Part shown: piece after piece, positions 30,801 to 38,438 of the stretch
Layout of the letters: every line of letters starts with the position of its first letter
Numbering within the stretch: position 1 is the first letter of the stretch
Assembly (NCBI GenBank): GCA_015491865.1
Contig: WFVD01000015.1
Location: 62,001-126,000 of the forward strand
Source of the DNA: Gammaproteobacteria bacterium
GTDB lineage: Bacteria; Pseudomonadota; Gammaproteobacteria; SZUA-140
DNA length: 64,000 nucleotides
Reading direction: 5' to 3'
Position numbers and translations under genes: made by a program
The notes under the pieces: generated by a model
Seen by the model: only the letters and a program-made list of their open reading frames with translations
What the model was told of the DNA's origin: nothing
Database searches by the model: none

Positions 30801-31058
30801 AGCCGCATTGAGACCACCGTACGATACATTCAGCAGCGGGTGCATGTCGGCAATCTCTATGTTAACCGCAATATGATCGGCGCTACCGTTGGGGTCCAGC
30901 CTTTTGGCGGTGAGGGCTTCTCTGGCACAGGCCCCAAGGCGGGTGGCCCCTACTACCTGCACCGCTTTGTAACTGAGCGCACTTTAACGGTAAACACCGC
31001 TGCGGTAGGTGGGAACGCCTCGCTGCTCTCTGCAGGTAATGGAGATAGCCCCCACTAA
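27870..31058 (+). CDS. putA: Bifunctional proline dehydrogenase / delta-1-pyrroline-5-carboxylate dehydrogenase
   Basis: A 1062-residue enzyme oxidising proline to glutamate. The FAD-dependent proline dehydrogenase barrel spans roughly 190-470 (TVDAEEADRLMLSLD, LRLVKGAYWDSEIKRAQ). The NAD-dependent aldehyde dehydrogenase follows to about 1015, with ISPWNFPLAIF, ETGGQNCMIVD and catalytic Cys in NSAGQRCSALR. Unlike the 1320-residue E. coli protein it has no N-terminal ribbon-helix-helix domain, so it should not repress its own gene. The ATG has AAGG nine bases upstream. Confidence 0.97.
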   Translation: MIYEPLASDMGPLRIAIDDAWLADETHCVTQLLKQTRLDGAIQQQIESLARKLVIAVRNKTEAQGSIDAFMQEYDLSSEEGVVLMCLAEALLRIPDDETADRLIQDKLGSADWGGHLWRSASMFVNASTWGLMLTGRIIGLDDETVRNGQGLLQRMVSKSGEPFIRLAIRQAMRIMGQQFVMGATIDAALARSREPDNCTYRYSYDMLGEAALTSADARGYFEAYQHAIAMVGNEISGNDSLYERPGVSVKLSALHPRYEPFQRAKVYDELTPRLLQLAQQARAAGITLTVDAEEADRLMLSLDLFEAVYRDPSLAGWHGFGLAVQAYQKRALRVIDWLQQLATEVGRKIPLRLVKGAYWDSEIKRAQERGLSGYPVYTRKVTSDVAYLACARKVLAAIDCFYPQFATHNALTVASIIALAGDKAFEFQRLHGMGEALYSEVTKQGGLALPCRIYAPVGRYHSLLPYLVRRLLENGANTSFVNRITDRHAAVEAIISDPVVELSTLDGKPNPHIPLPSALYGDERLNSSGLNLYSTSVSRTLASELGLFLEADGSVRKGVRWRAAPIINGKVNYDEANAFAVRDPADQRHITGMVSNASEVMVAEALASAAEAAPQWSTTSAVARAEILEYAAQLLEENRTELIALCVREAGKGIVDSLSEVREAVDFCRYYAAQLRREFSEPLQLHGLTGERNELTMHGRGLFVSISPWNFPLAIFVGQLCAALAAGNCVIAKPAAQTPLIAARAVSLFHRAGIPGEVLHLLIGSGRTIGMQMVKDRRTSGVAFTGSSETAQTINRALAARAGGIVPLIAETGGQNCMIVDSSALPEQVVNDVVQSAFNSAGQRCSALRVLYLQEEVADTLIEQLKGAMAELVIGDPLRLETDVGPVIDQASLEALKTHVKWMAIEGRLLYRCALPKGVEHGCYFAPHLFEIARLGLLQREVFGPVLHVIRYRTEDLDGVIDAINRSTYGLTLGVHSRIETTVRYIQQRVHVGNLYVNRNMIGATVGVQPFGGEGFSGTGPKAGGPYYLHRFVTERTLTVNTAAVGGNASLLSAGNGDSPH

Positions 31059-31160
31059 CTGGCCCACGGTTAACGCTTATCAGCCACGCCTGAGGCGCTC
31101 ATCGTTGCTGGTATCGATAGTGGCATTGGCGCTATTCACCCGGCCACATTCATGCATAAT

Positions 31161-31180
31161 GGTTGCCGCCATTGGCAACC
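31161..31180. terminator. Hairpin between convergent putA and rubredoxin
   Basis: A perfect GGTTGCC/GGCAACC inverted repeat with a six-base loop lies ten bases beyond the rubredoxin stop and about 100 beyond putA. It has no clear T-run on either side. It may mark the end of both transcripts. Confidence 0.35.
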
Positions 31181-31190
31181 AATTCATGAC

Positions 31191-31355
31191 TCAGATCTCA
31201 ACCATCTCAAAACCATCTTTCCCAGCGCCGCAGTCCGGGCACTCCCAGCTGGCAGGGACATCTTCCCAACGTGTGCCGGGTGGGATGCCATCGCTCGGCA
31301 TGCCGTCAGCTTCGCGATATACAAAATTACAAATAATACATTTCCACGTTTTCAT
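31191..31355 (-). CDS. Rubredoxin
   Basis: A 54-residue electron-transfer protein. Its single Fe(SCys)4 site is Cys6-x2-Cys9 (CIIC) and Cys39-x2-Cys42 (CPDC), and the conserved PPGTRWEDVPASWECPDC segment is present. AGGAG lies seven bases before the ATG. The gene follows rubrerythrin on the same strand with a gap of 65 bases, and is likely the electron donor to it. Confidence 0.95.
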   Translation of the reverse strand: MKTWKCIICNFVYREADGMPSDGIPPGTRWEDVPASWECPDCGAGKDGFEMVEI

Positions 31356-31420
31356 CTTAGCTCTCCTGTTAAATTATTACGCTCTGTTTACAACACTCAC
31401 CGGCGCTATAAACGGGTTAA

Positions 31421-31912
31421 TTATGAGTCGCTCTCTTGCGGTGAAAACTTCGCCAGTGTATTACGATAGCGGTTGGCGTGCCTCTCTTCTATTCTGGTCA
31501 ACGCCGCAAACCTTTTTTCGGCAATTTTCAGGGTCGCCATGAAACGTTCAGCGTGCATTTTTGACTCTTCGATCTGCTCATCAATCTCAGCGACAGCTGC
31601 ATGCGCTTTCTCTTCCAGTGCGGTGTGGCGAAAAGCGGGGTACATCTCGGTATATTCATGGGTTTCGCCTTCAATCGCCATCGCCAGCATCTTCTCTACG
31701 CTCAGCGTATCGATCGGATAGAGCAGTTCCAGGTGTGCCAGCGCATGTTCTGTCTCCTGCGCGGCGGTCTCCTCAAATACCTCTGCAACCTCGTGCGCCC
31801 CCAGTTCTCGGCAGCGGCGAGCAAAAAAGAGATATTTTCGGTTAGCCATCGATTCGCCCGCAAAGGCGGCTTCGAGGTTTTTTACGGTCTGGGAAATGTT
31901 ATTGTTTACCAT
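31421..31912 (-). CDS. Rubrerythrin (without rubredoxin domain)
   Basis: A 163-residue ferritin-like di-iron protein that reduces H2O2. Ligand candidates are Glu20 (AGESMANRKY), Glu53-x2-His56 (ETEHALAH), the Glu cluster near 83-89 (EGETHEYTEM) and Glu101-x2-His104 (EKAHAAV). It ends after a long charged helix instead of the C-terminal rubredoxin domain, which is encoded separately downstream. The frame is open upstream, but the ATG at 31912 has a GGAGAGAG ribosome-binding site and matches the family start. It is divergent from oxyR. Confidence 0.93.
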   Translation of the reverse strand: MVNNNISQTVKNLEAAFAGESMANRKYLFFARRCRELGAHEVAEVFEETAAQETEHALAHLELLYPIDTLSVEKMLAMAIEGETHEYTEMYPAFRHTALEEKAHAAVAEIDEQIEESKMHAERFMATLKIAEKRFAALTRIEERHANRYRNTLAKFSPQESDS

Positions 31913-32003
31913 TTTCTCTCTCCATCTTGTGAATGTCACTACAATTAACTGGCCTTCAGTGATGGCGTGATCGTAACGGCGTCGACGATATTGATCCAAT
32001 TGA

Positions 32004-32037
32004 TTGTAAATTTATTTATTATTGGTAAAATCGATTT
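32004..32037 (+). promoter_or_regulatory. Putative oxyR promoter
   Basis: TTGTAA (32004-32009), a 16-base spacer and TAAAAT (32026-32031) place the expected transcription start at about the A of the oxyR ATG (32038). There is no ribosome-binding site, so the transcript could be leaderless. The region is AT-rich and also holds a CCAAT...ATTGG dyad (31996-32025). I found no clear match to the E. coli OxyR site. Confidence 0.4.
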
Positions 32038-32940
32038 ATGTATCTTCCTACTATTCGCCAGTTGCAGTATCTGCTTGCCGTCATTGAGCTGCGCCATTTT
32101 GGCCAGGCAGCAGAGCGCTGTTTTGTCACCCAGTCTACCTTGAGCAGCGCTATACAGGAGCTGGAGGGGGGGCTTGGAGTGCAGTTGATCGAGCGTACTA
32201 AGCGCAAAGTGTTGCCAACCCCGCTTGGGCTTGAGGTGGCTGAGAAGGGGCGTGATATATTAAAAATATCTTTTGATATCATCGAGTTATCATATTATAA
32301 TAAGAATCCGCTTTCAGCCGAGATTCGCCTCGGTGCGATCCCTACCATCGCACCTTTTCTGCTGCCGAAGGTGCTGCCGCCGCTACGCCAGGCGTTTCCT
32401 GAGCTGGTTCTACTATTGATCGAAGATCAGAGCGCCCATCTACTCAAGCGGCTAGAGAGTGGTGAGATCGACTGCGCTATTCTTGCGCTGCCGTACCCGC
32501 TCGGTAAACTTGAATCAGTGCTGATTGGCGCAGAGCCGTTCTGGGTTGCGCTGCCCAAGGGGGACCCGTTGGCCAAACTGGAACGGATTGGCTCTGATGA
32601 GCTACCGATGGAGCGGCTGCTGCTGCTGGAGGAGGGACACTGCCTGCGCGATCATGTGATCACCGCCTGTCACGGACGGGACAGGGCAGCGACATCTGCG
32701 GCATTTCAGGGAACGAGCCTTTATACATTGATCGAAATGGTCTCCGGTGGACAGGGGGTCACACTGGTACCGGAGATGGCACTCGATTCAGCGCTGTTAA
32801 GGCAAACACCGATTGAACTGCGGCCGCTCGCAGAGCCCGGGCCGCACCGTGAACTTGCACTGGTGTGGCGCTCTACCAGTTACCAGCAGTCGAATCTACA
32901 ACTGCTGGCTGAAAAATTAACCGCTCTGATCACAGGCTGA
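32038..32940 (+). CDS. oxyR: Hydrogen-peroxide sensor, LysR-type regulator OxyR
   Basis: A 300-residue LysR-family regulator. The N-terminal winged helix (residues 5-60, LRHFGQAAERCFVTQSTLSSA) is followed by the effector domain. The redox pair is Cys202 and Cys211 in EEGHCLRDHVITACHG, with the same nine-residue spacing as Cys199/Cys208 of E. coli OxyR. That supports a true peroxide sensor. Divergence from rubrerythrin-rubredoxin indicates that those genes are its targets. Confidence 0.95.
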   Translation: MYLPTIRQLQYLLAVIELRHFGQAAERCFVTQSTLSSAIQELEGGLGVQLIERTKRKVLPTPLGLEVAEKGRDILKISFDIIELSYYNKNPLSAEIRLGAIPTIAPFLLPKVLPPLRQAFPELVLLLIEDQSAHLLKRLESGEIDCAILALPYPLGKLESVLIGAEPFWVALPKGDPLAKLERIGSDELPMERLLLLEEGHCLRDHVITACHGRDRAATSAAFQGTSLYTLIEMVSGGQGVTLVPEMALDSALLRQTPIELRPLAEPGPHRELALVWRSTSYQQSNLQLLAEKLTALITG

Positions 32941-33099
32941 ATGTCAGCTTATAGTGGTAATGAAACGCTATCTAGCCCTAATGGAAGGTGTTATCGATCA
33001 CCATATGCGTAATATCCTGCTGTGGCTGAATCTGTGCGTATTCAGGCCAATATTATCGCCTAATCATGGCCCTAAGTGACTGTTTTTCGCCAGCTCTCC

Positions 33100-33128
33100 T
33101 TGTGTCCCACTCTCATATGCACTAAAAT
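33100..33128 (+). promoter_or_regulatory. Putative rpsF operon promoter
   Basis: TTGTGT (33100-33105), a 17-base spacer and TAAAAT (33123-33128), about 73 bases before the rpsF start. The leader between could hold the S6:S18 autoregulatory structure, but I could not confirm its conserved bulge. Confidence 0.45.
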
Positions 33129-33200
33129 CCTGCGGTTCCAACAATTTGTTTTCTCCTTGCTTTACCGCGTTGGTCGGAAGGCATAACCATGAGGAGTGTT

Positions 33201-33605
33201 ATGAGACACTACGAAATCGTGTTTTTGGTCCACCCTGACCAAAGTGAGCAGGTTCCAGCCATGATTGAGCGCTACCGTACTTCGATTGAGAGTCGTGATG
33301 GTTCAATCCACCGTTTAGAAGACTGGGGTCGTCGTCAGCTTGAATATCCGATCAACAAGGTTCATAAAGCACATTATGTGATGATGAATGTTGAGTGTGA
33401 TAAAGAAGCGCTGGACGAGATCACCACCGCGTTCCGTTTTAATGATGCGGTTATTCGTAACCTGGTGATCACCCGTAAAGAGGCGATCACGGAGCCATCT
33501 CCTTTAGCTCGCCCTGTTAAAGAAGAGCGTTCAACACCTGTCGCTGCAGCGCCGGTTGCTGAAACACCAGCAGCAGCTGAGGAAAAACCTGCCGCTGAAG
33601 GTTAA
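33201..33605 (+). CDS. rpsF: 30S ribosomal protein S6
   Basis: A 134-residue ribosomal protein that pairs with S18 in the small subunit platform. Conserved start [19 protein letters not shown], segment [17 protein letters not shown] and the typical Ala/Glu/Pro-rich C-terminal tail are present. An ATG 12 bases upstream is in frame, but the one at 33201 follows GAGGAG and matches the family N-terminus. Confidence 0.97.
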   Translation: MRHYEIVFLVHPDQSEQVPAMIERYRTSIESRDGSIHRLEDWGRRQLEYPINKVHKAHYVMMNVECDKEALDEITTAFRFNDAVIRNLVITRKEAITEPSPLARPVKEERSTPVAAAPVAETPAAAEEKPAAEG

Positions 33606-33608
33606 TCG

Positions 33609-33920
33609 GTGGCTGCGGAGAACCGTCTGGTCGTGAGTGGGATTATCTGCCATTCCCCTGAGTCACGTAACAGTCCAGCCGGTATTCCATTGACACGATT
33701 TACCCTGGAGCACCGCTCACAGCAGGTTGAAGCAGATCTACCTCGCGATGCTTTTTTTAAGATTGTCGTGATTGCCGCAGGAACAGCGCTGAAACAGGTC
33801 GCAGGCAAATTACAGCGTGGAGATGAAGTGCGCGTCGAAGGGTTTCTTAGTCGCATGAGTTACCGCGAAGACGAAGCGAGACTGGCGCTGCATGCCCTGG
33901 CAATTAACAGACAGATTTAA
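33609..33920 (+). CDS. priB: Primosomal replication protein N (PriB)
   Basis: A 103-residue OB-fold single-strand DNA-binding protein that helps restart stalled replication forks together with PriA. The segments [23 protein letters not shown] and [16 protein letters not shown] are typical. It starts with GTG three bases after rpsF and lies between rpsF and rpsR as in E. coli. Confidence 0.94.
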   Translation: MAAENRLVVSGIICHSPESRNSPAGIPLTRFTLEHRSQQVEADLPRDAFFKIVVIAAGTALKQVAGKLQRGDEVRVEGFLSRMSYREDEARLALHALAINRQI

Positions 33921-33949
33921 ACGTAATTAATTATATTTGGAGAGTTATC

Positions 33950-34171
33950 ATGGCAAAATATTTTCGCCGCAAGAAGTATTGTCGTTTTAGTGCAGAAGGA
34001 CTGGTCGTTGACTACAAAGACATCTACATGCTGAAAAACTACATCACCGAAACCGGTAAGATCGTACCAAGCCGCATTACTGGCACCAGTGCCAAGTATC
34101 AGCGTCAGCTTGCTACTGCAGTTAAGCGCGCACGTTTTCTTGCACTGCTGCCTTACTGTGATGCGCACTAG
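33950..34171 (+). CDS. rpsR: 30S ribosomal protein S18
   Basis: A 73-residue ribosomal protein and S6 partner. [13 protein letters not shown] and [18 protein letters not shown] are the family signature. GGAGAG lies upstream of the ATG. Confidence 0.98.
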   Translation: MAKYFRRKKYCRFSAEGLVVDYKDIYMLKNYITETGKIVPSRITGTSAKYQRQLATAVKRARFLALLPYCDAH

Positions 34172-34248
34172 ACTTACATAAAATGGATTCACATCTCGCT
34201 GTTCCTGTTTTTCTGAGCCAGCGATGAGCGTTGAAACAGACTGATATC

Positions 34249-35271
34249 ATGAAAGCATTAGCCTCATTCATCATGCGTGGTCGCACACAGGCAACTCTGG
34301 TTGCTGTTGTGGGTGCCGTACTGTCGTTAGTGATACCACCATTGAGTCACCTCTCTGGTGCGACGATTGGTCTGGTCACACTGCGCAATGGTGCAAAGGA
34401 AGGGCTGTTTATTATGGTCGCCCTTGGCATTGTGGTGGCGCTGATTGGCTCAATGTCATCGCTTGACGGCGGCTTGGTGCAGGCCTACGTGATCGGCATG
34501 GTACTGCTCTCGGTGCCGGTGTTAATCGCCGCCATGGTGTTGCGTATGACGCGCTCACTGGGGCAGGCATTAACAGTCATTGCCGTAATGGCAGCGCTGC
34601 TGGTTCTGTTGGCCAATATGCTGCTGGGTGATGCCGCTGCATGGTGGCGAGCGCTACTCGATACTGTAATGGCCCCTGCACTGAATGAAGCGCAGCTATC
34701 CACGCAAGAGGCGAGTGAAATGCTGGATGGAATGGCGCGGATGATGACCGGACTGGTTGCTGCCGTGTTGCTCTATTCAACCATGATTAATCTATCACTG
34801 GCGCGCTGGTTTCAGGGCATGCTTTATAATCCCGGCGGTTTTCAGCAGGAGTTCCACGCACTGTTTCTCGACAAGCGTGTTGCCATTGCAGCGGCACTGA
34901 TTGGTGTTGCCGGCATGGTATTCGCGGGGCAGGGTGGTATTCCGCAGGATCTGATGATCCTGATCGTGGCGCTCTTTTCGGTCCACGGTCTGGCACTGGT
35001 TCATGGCGTCATTGGCATCACGGGTATGGGGCGCGGCTGGTTGATTGCACTCTATGTGGGGCTGCTGATTGTGCCGCCGCATATTGCCATGATGCTGGCG
35101 ATGGTTGGGTATATCGACTGCTGGGTCGATTTCCGTGGGCGTCTGCTAAAAAAGAGTGAAGGGATTGATCAGCAAAGCCGTGACAACCCATCTCGCCAGG
35201 ATGAACTGGATGATGATACGTCACGAGATGATCGTTCTGATGATGACCGCTCGGATGATGAGCGGCGCTAA
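34249..35271 (+). CDS. DUF2232 polytopic membrane protein
   Basis: A membrane protein of about 340 residues with eight or so hydrophobic segments, of the DUF2232 (YybS-like) family that sits between rpsR and rplI in many gammaproteobacteria. It ends in a soluble tail of about 40 residues made mostly of Asp, Arg and Ser with repeats such as DDRSDDDRSDD. A TTG at 34231 is an alternative start. The function is unknown. Confidence 0.85.
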   Translation: MKALASFIMRGRTQATLVAVVGAVLSLVIPPLSHLSGATIGLVTLRNGAKEGLFIMVALGIVVALIGSMSSLDGGLVQAYVIGMVLLSVPVLIAAMVLRMTRSLGQALTVIAVMAALLVLLANMLLGDAAAWWRALLDTVMAPALNEAQLSTQEASEMLDGMARMMTGLVAAVLLYSTMINLSLARWFQGMLYNPGGFQQEFHALFLDKRVAIAAALIGVAGMVFAGQGGIPQDLMILIVALFSVHGLALVHGVIGITGMGRGWLIALYVGLLIVPPHIAMMLAMVGYIDCWVDFRGRLLKKSEGIDQQSRDNPSRQDELDDDTSRDDRSDDDRSDDERR

Positions 35272-35370
35272 TAAAATAGAGTCAGATGTGATGATGTTTA
35301 AGTCGAACAGGTTAATAGTTTTTTAGTTTATATTTTTAGTTAATATGCTACGTAACGAGGTATATAAAAG

Positions 35371-35823
35371 ATGGATGTTATTCTTCTTGAGAAGGTAGAA
35401 AATCTGGGTAGTCTAGGAGACGTGGTCTCAGTCAAAGCAGGTTATGGTCGTAACTATCTGATCCCTGGGAAAAAGGCAGTTCCTGCAACCGCTGCTAACC
35501 GTGCTGATTTTGATGCACGCCGTGCAGAGTTAGAGGCTGCCGCTGCGGAACTACTGGCAGCAGCAAACGCACGTGCAGCGGTTCTGGTTGAAAAAACAGT
35601 CACCATCGCCTGTAAAGTGGGCGAAGAGGGCAAGCTGTTCGGTTCTGTCGGCACTGCTGATATTGCAGCAGCCTGCACTGAAGCCGGCACTGCTGTTGAT
35701 AAACATGAAGTACGCCTGCCGGAAGGTGCTTTTCGCCAGATCGGTGAATACCAGGTATCTATTCACCTCCACCCGGAAGTGAATGCGCAGATCACAGTAG
35801 CGGTTGTCGCGGACGAAGCATAA
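35371..35823 (+). CDS. rplI: 50S ribosomal protein L9
   Basis: A 150-residue two-domain ribosomal protein joined by a long helix. The N-terminus [19 protein letters not shown] and [13 protein letters not shown] is diagnostic. The central helix is unusually Ala-rich. GAGG lies ten bases upstream of the ATG. Confidence 0.98.
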   Translation: MDVILLEKVENLGSLGDVVSVKAGYGRNYLIPGKKAVPATAANRADFDARRAELEAAAAELLAAANARAAVLVEKTVTIACKVGEEGKLFGSVGTADIAAACTEAGTAVDKHEVRLPEGAFRQIGEYQVSIHLHPEVNAQITVAVVADEA

Positions 35824-35915
35824 GCAGCCATGTTGTGATGATGGCGGCCCCGCGCGGCTGCTATCTAAAATGTTTGACCTCACTCGCGACGGCCTCTCTG
35901 GCATTAGCGAGTGAG
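35824..35915 (+). other. Two hairpins between rplI and dnaB
   Basis: The first pairs GCAGCC (35824-35829) with GGCTGC (35856-35861). The second is a perfect 9-bp stem CTCACTCGC (35879-35887) / GCGAGTGAG (35907-35915) with an inner GCC/GGC pair and a five-base loop. Neither is followed by a T-run. They could attenuate or process the transcript before dnaB. Confidence 0.45.
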
Positions 35916-35945
35916 CGGTTATTAGTACTGGGTTGAAGGAGCTAT

Positions 35946-37361
35946 ATGCAGGACTATACCGATTTAGAGAGTAGTTTTGATCACCCATTGAGGCAACTCT
36001 CGGACCCGTTCAAGACCCCACCCCATTCGATTGAGGCTGAGCAGGCAGTACTTGGTGGTCTCATGCTTGATAACAATGCATGGGACAAAGTGGCCGATCT
36101 ACTGATTCAGGAGGACTTCTACCGTCGCGATCACGGCCTGATATTTCGCGCAATTGCAACGCTTGCTGATAGCAGTCAGCCCTGCGATGTTGTCACCATC
36201 TCTGAGTGGTTAAATAATAATGATGAACTTGGCAACGCGGGTGGCCTTCCCTACCTCGGTTCGCTTGCCAATAACACCCCTAGCGCAGCAAATATAAAAT
36301 CCTACGCCGCCATTGTGCGTGAACGTTCAGTGCTGCGTCAATTGATTCGAGTCGGTACTGAAATTACCGATAGCGCCTTTAACACAGAAGGGCGCAGCAG
36401 CATCGAGCTGCTGGATGGCGCCGAACAGGCGGTCTTTAAAATTGCCGAGCAGGGTTCACGTAGTGATAAAGGCTATAAACCGGTCTCCGAACTGTTGGCG
36501 AATGTGGTGGATCGCATTGATATGCTGGCAGGTCTTGATTCTGCGATCACCGGCATCTCCACCGGCTTTGATGACTTTGATGCGATGACCGCCGGCTTGC
36601 AGGAGTCTGACCTTATCATCGTTGCCGGGCGACCATCGATGGGAAAAACCACCTTTGCGATGAATATTGCCGAATATGCCGCGATCAGTGGCAAGTTATC
36701 GGTCGCGGTCTTTAGCATGGAGATGCCTGGTGAAGCCCTGGTGATGCGCATGTTGTCCTCACTCAGCCGTGTCGACCAGAATAAGGTGCGTACCGGCAAG
36801 CTGGATGATGACGACTGGGCCAGTTTAACCTCCTCGATGAGCCTGTTGAGCGAATCCAAACTGTTTATTGATGACACCCCCGCACTTTCTCCTACTGAAC
36901 TGCGTGCACGCGCGCGCCGTATCAAGCGTGAACATGAGCTGGACCTGATCGTCATCGACTACCTGCAGTTGATGCAGATAGCCGGCAGTAGTGAGAACCG
37001 AACCAATGAGATCTCTGAAATATCACGAGGCCTGAAAACACTGGCCAAAGAGCTGAGTGTACCGGTGATTGCGTTATCGCAGCTTAACCGCTCACTTGAA
37101 CAGCGTACCGATAAACGCCCTGTGATGTCGGATCTTCGTGAATCAGGGGCGATTGAGCAGGATGCCGATGTTATCTCTTTCATCTACCGAGATGAGGTCT
37201 ACAATAAAGATGACCCCGATAACAAAGGGCGCGCTGAAGTGATCATTGGCAAACAGCGTAACGGCCCGATCGGCTCTGTGCCACTAACCTTTAACGGAAT
37301 GTATACCCGCTTTGATAATTATACCGCAGACCGTGACTATTACGATGGGGGGTATGAATGA
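35946..37361 (+). CDS. dnaB: Replicative DNA helicase DnaB
   Basis: A 471-residue hexameric 5'-3' helicase of the replication fork. The N-terminal domain (PPHSIEAEQAVLGGLMLDN) binds primase. The RecA-like domain has Walker A GRPSMGKTTF near 228, Walker B IDYLQLM, and the SDLRESGAIEQDAD segment. No intein interrupts it. The ribosome-binding site is AAGGAG. The stop overlaps alr (ATGA). Confidence 0.98.
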   Translation: MQDYTDLESSFDHPLRQLSDPFKTPPHSIEAEQAVLGGLMLDNNAWDKVADLLIQEDFYRRDHGLIFRAIATLADSSQPCDVVTISEWLNNNDELGNAGGLPYLGSLANNTPSAANIKSYAAIVRERSVLRQLIRVGTEITDSAFNTEGRSSIELLDGAEQAVFKIAEQGSRSDKGYKPVSELLANVVDRIDMLAGLDSAITGISTGFDDFDAMTAGLQESDLIIVAGRPSMGKTTFAMNIAEYAAISGKLSVAVFSMEMPGEALVMRMLSSLSRVDQNKVRTGKLDDDDWASLTSSMSLLSESKLFIDDTPALSPTELRARARRIKREHELDLIVIDYLQLMQIAGSSENRTNEISEISRGLKTLAKELSVPVIALSQLNRSLEQRTDKRPVMSDLRESGAIEQDADVISFIYRDEVYNKDDPDNKGRAEVIIGKQRNGPIGSVPLTFNGMYTRFDNYTADRDYYDGGYE

Positions 37362-38437
37362 CGCGTGCCGCTGAAGCATCGATAGATCTTCAGGCGCTTC
37401 AATATAATTTGCAGCAGGTGCGCCGTCACGCTAAAAGCGCCCAGGTGATGGCTGTTATAAAAGCCAACGGTTATGGTCACGGCATGTTGCGAGTGGCACA
37501 GGCGTTATCGAGTAGCGATGCCTTCGCTGTCGCTAAAATAGAAGAGGCGTTAACGCTGCGTAATGCGGGTATCACAAAGCCCATTTTATTGCTCGAAGGC
37601 TTTTCAGATAGCGCTGAGCTTGACCAGCTGCAACGGCATGGAGTGAGTGCCGTTGTGCACCATCCATCTCAGATTGAACAGCTTGAACAGGCGTCATTAG
37701 TCCACCCCGTTGAGGTGTGGCTGAAAATCGATACCGGAATGCACCGCCTGGGCATCGCCATCGAGCAGCTGGATAGTAGCCTTAAACGGCTTAAGGGGTG
37801 CCGTAATGTTGCTGATTCAATCGTGGTCATGAGCCACTTTGCCAATGCAGATGACCGTAGTGATCCGCGCACGGAAACACAGCTAAAGCGTTTTATTAAC
37901 GCCACAAAGGGGTGTGGTTCCCTCCGCAGTATCGCCAATTCGGCAGCGATTCTTGCCCATCCACAAAGCCATCAGGCGTGGGTACGTCCCGGCATTATGC
38001 TGTACGGCGCCTCACCCTTTATTAAAGGGCTCGCTATTGATGATGGGCTGAAGCCTGTGATGACATTGAGCTCAAAATTGATCGCGATTAACCACTATAA
38101 AAAAGGCAATGCACTCGGTTATGGTGGCAGCTGGCGCTGTCCGGAGGATATGGCAGTGGGTGTCGTTGCGATCGGTTATGGTGATGGCTACCCGCGTGCC
38201 GCAAGGGCGGGGACACCGGTAGTAATTGACGGAGCGCGTGTACCGCTGATTGGACGGGTTTCGATGGATATGATCGCTGTTGATCTGCGCACGCTCCCTT
38301 CTGCTGCGATCGGTGACCGCGCCATTTTATGGGGCGGCGGGCTTGCGGTAGAAGAGATTGCCGAATGCGCCCAGACCATCCCCTATGAGCTGCTGTGTCG
38401 GGTTACCGAACGTGTCAGATTCACAGAGGTGAAGTAA
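37358..38437 (+). CDS. alr: Alanine racemase
   Basis: A 359-residue PLP enzyme supplying D-alanine for peptidoglycan. The PLP-binding Lys lies in AVIKANGYGHG near residue 38, and the catalytic Tyr region GYGGSWRC and RVSMDMIAVD are present. It follows dnaB with a four-base overlap, as in E. coli. Confidence 0.97.
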   Translation: MTRAAEASIDLQALQYNLQQVRRHAKSAQVMAVIKANGYGHGMLRVAQALSSSDAFAVAKIEEALTLRNAGITKPILLLEGFSDSAELDQLQRHGVSAVVHHPSQIEQLEQASLVHPVEVWLKIDTGMHRLGIAIEQLDSSLKRLKGCRNVADSIVVMSHFANADDRSDPRTETQLKRFINATKGCGSLRSIANSAAILAHPQSHQAWVRPGIMLYGASPFIKGLAIDDGLKPVMTLSSKLIAINHYKKGNALGYGGSWRCPEDMAVGVVAIGYGDGYPRAARAGTPVVIDGARVPLIGRVSMDMIAVDLRTLPSAAIGDRAILWGGGLAVEEIAECAQTIPYELLCRVTERVRFTEVK

Positions 38438-38438
38438 G

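Noticed and set aside
31009-31542. Plus-strand open frame of 177 codons overlapping rubredoxin and rubrerythrin
   Set aside because: It is antisense to two recognisable redox genes and overlaps the end of putA. It has no family resemblance and no ribosome-binding site.
31913-32037. OxyR binding site between oxyR and rubrerythrin
   Set aside because: AT-rich repeats (ATTGAT twice, AATCGATT) are present, but none fits the four-element ATAG/CTAT spacing.
36473-36955. Minus-strand open frame of 160 codons inside dnaB
   Set aside because: Ser/Arg-rich composition typical of antisense to a coding frame, with no motif and no ribosome-binding site.
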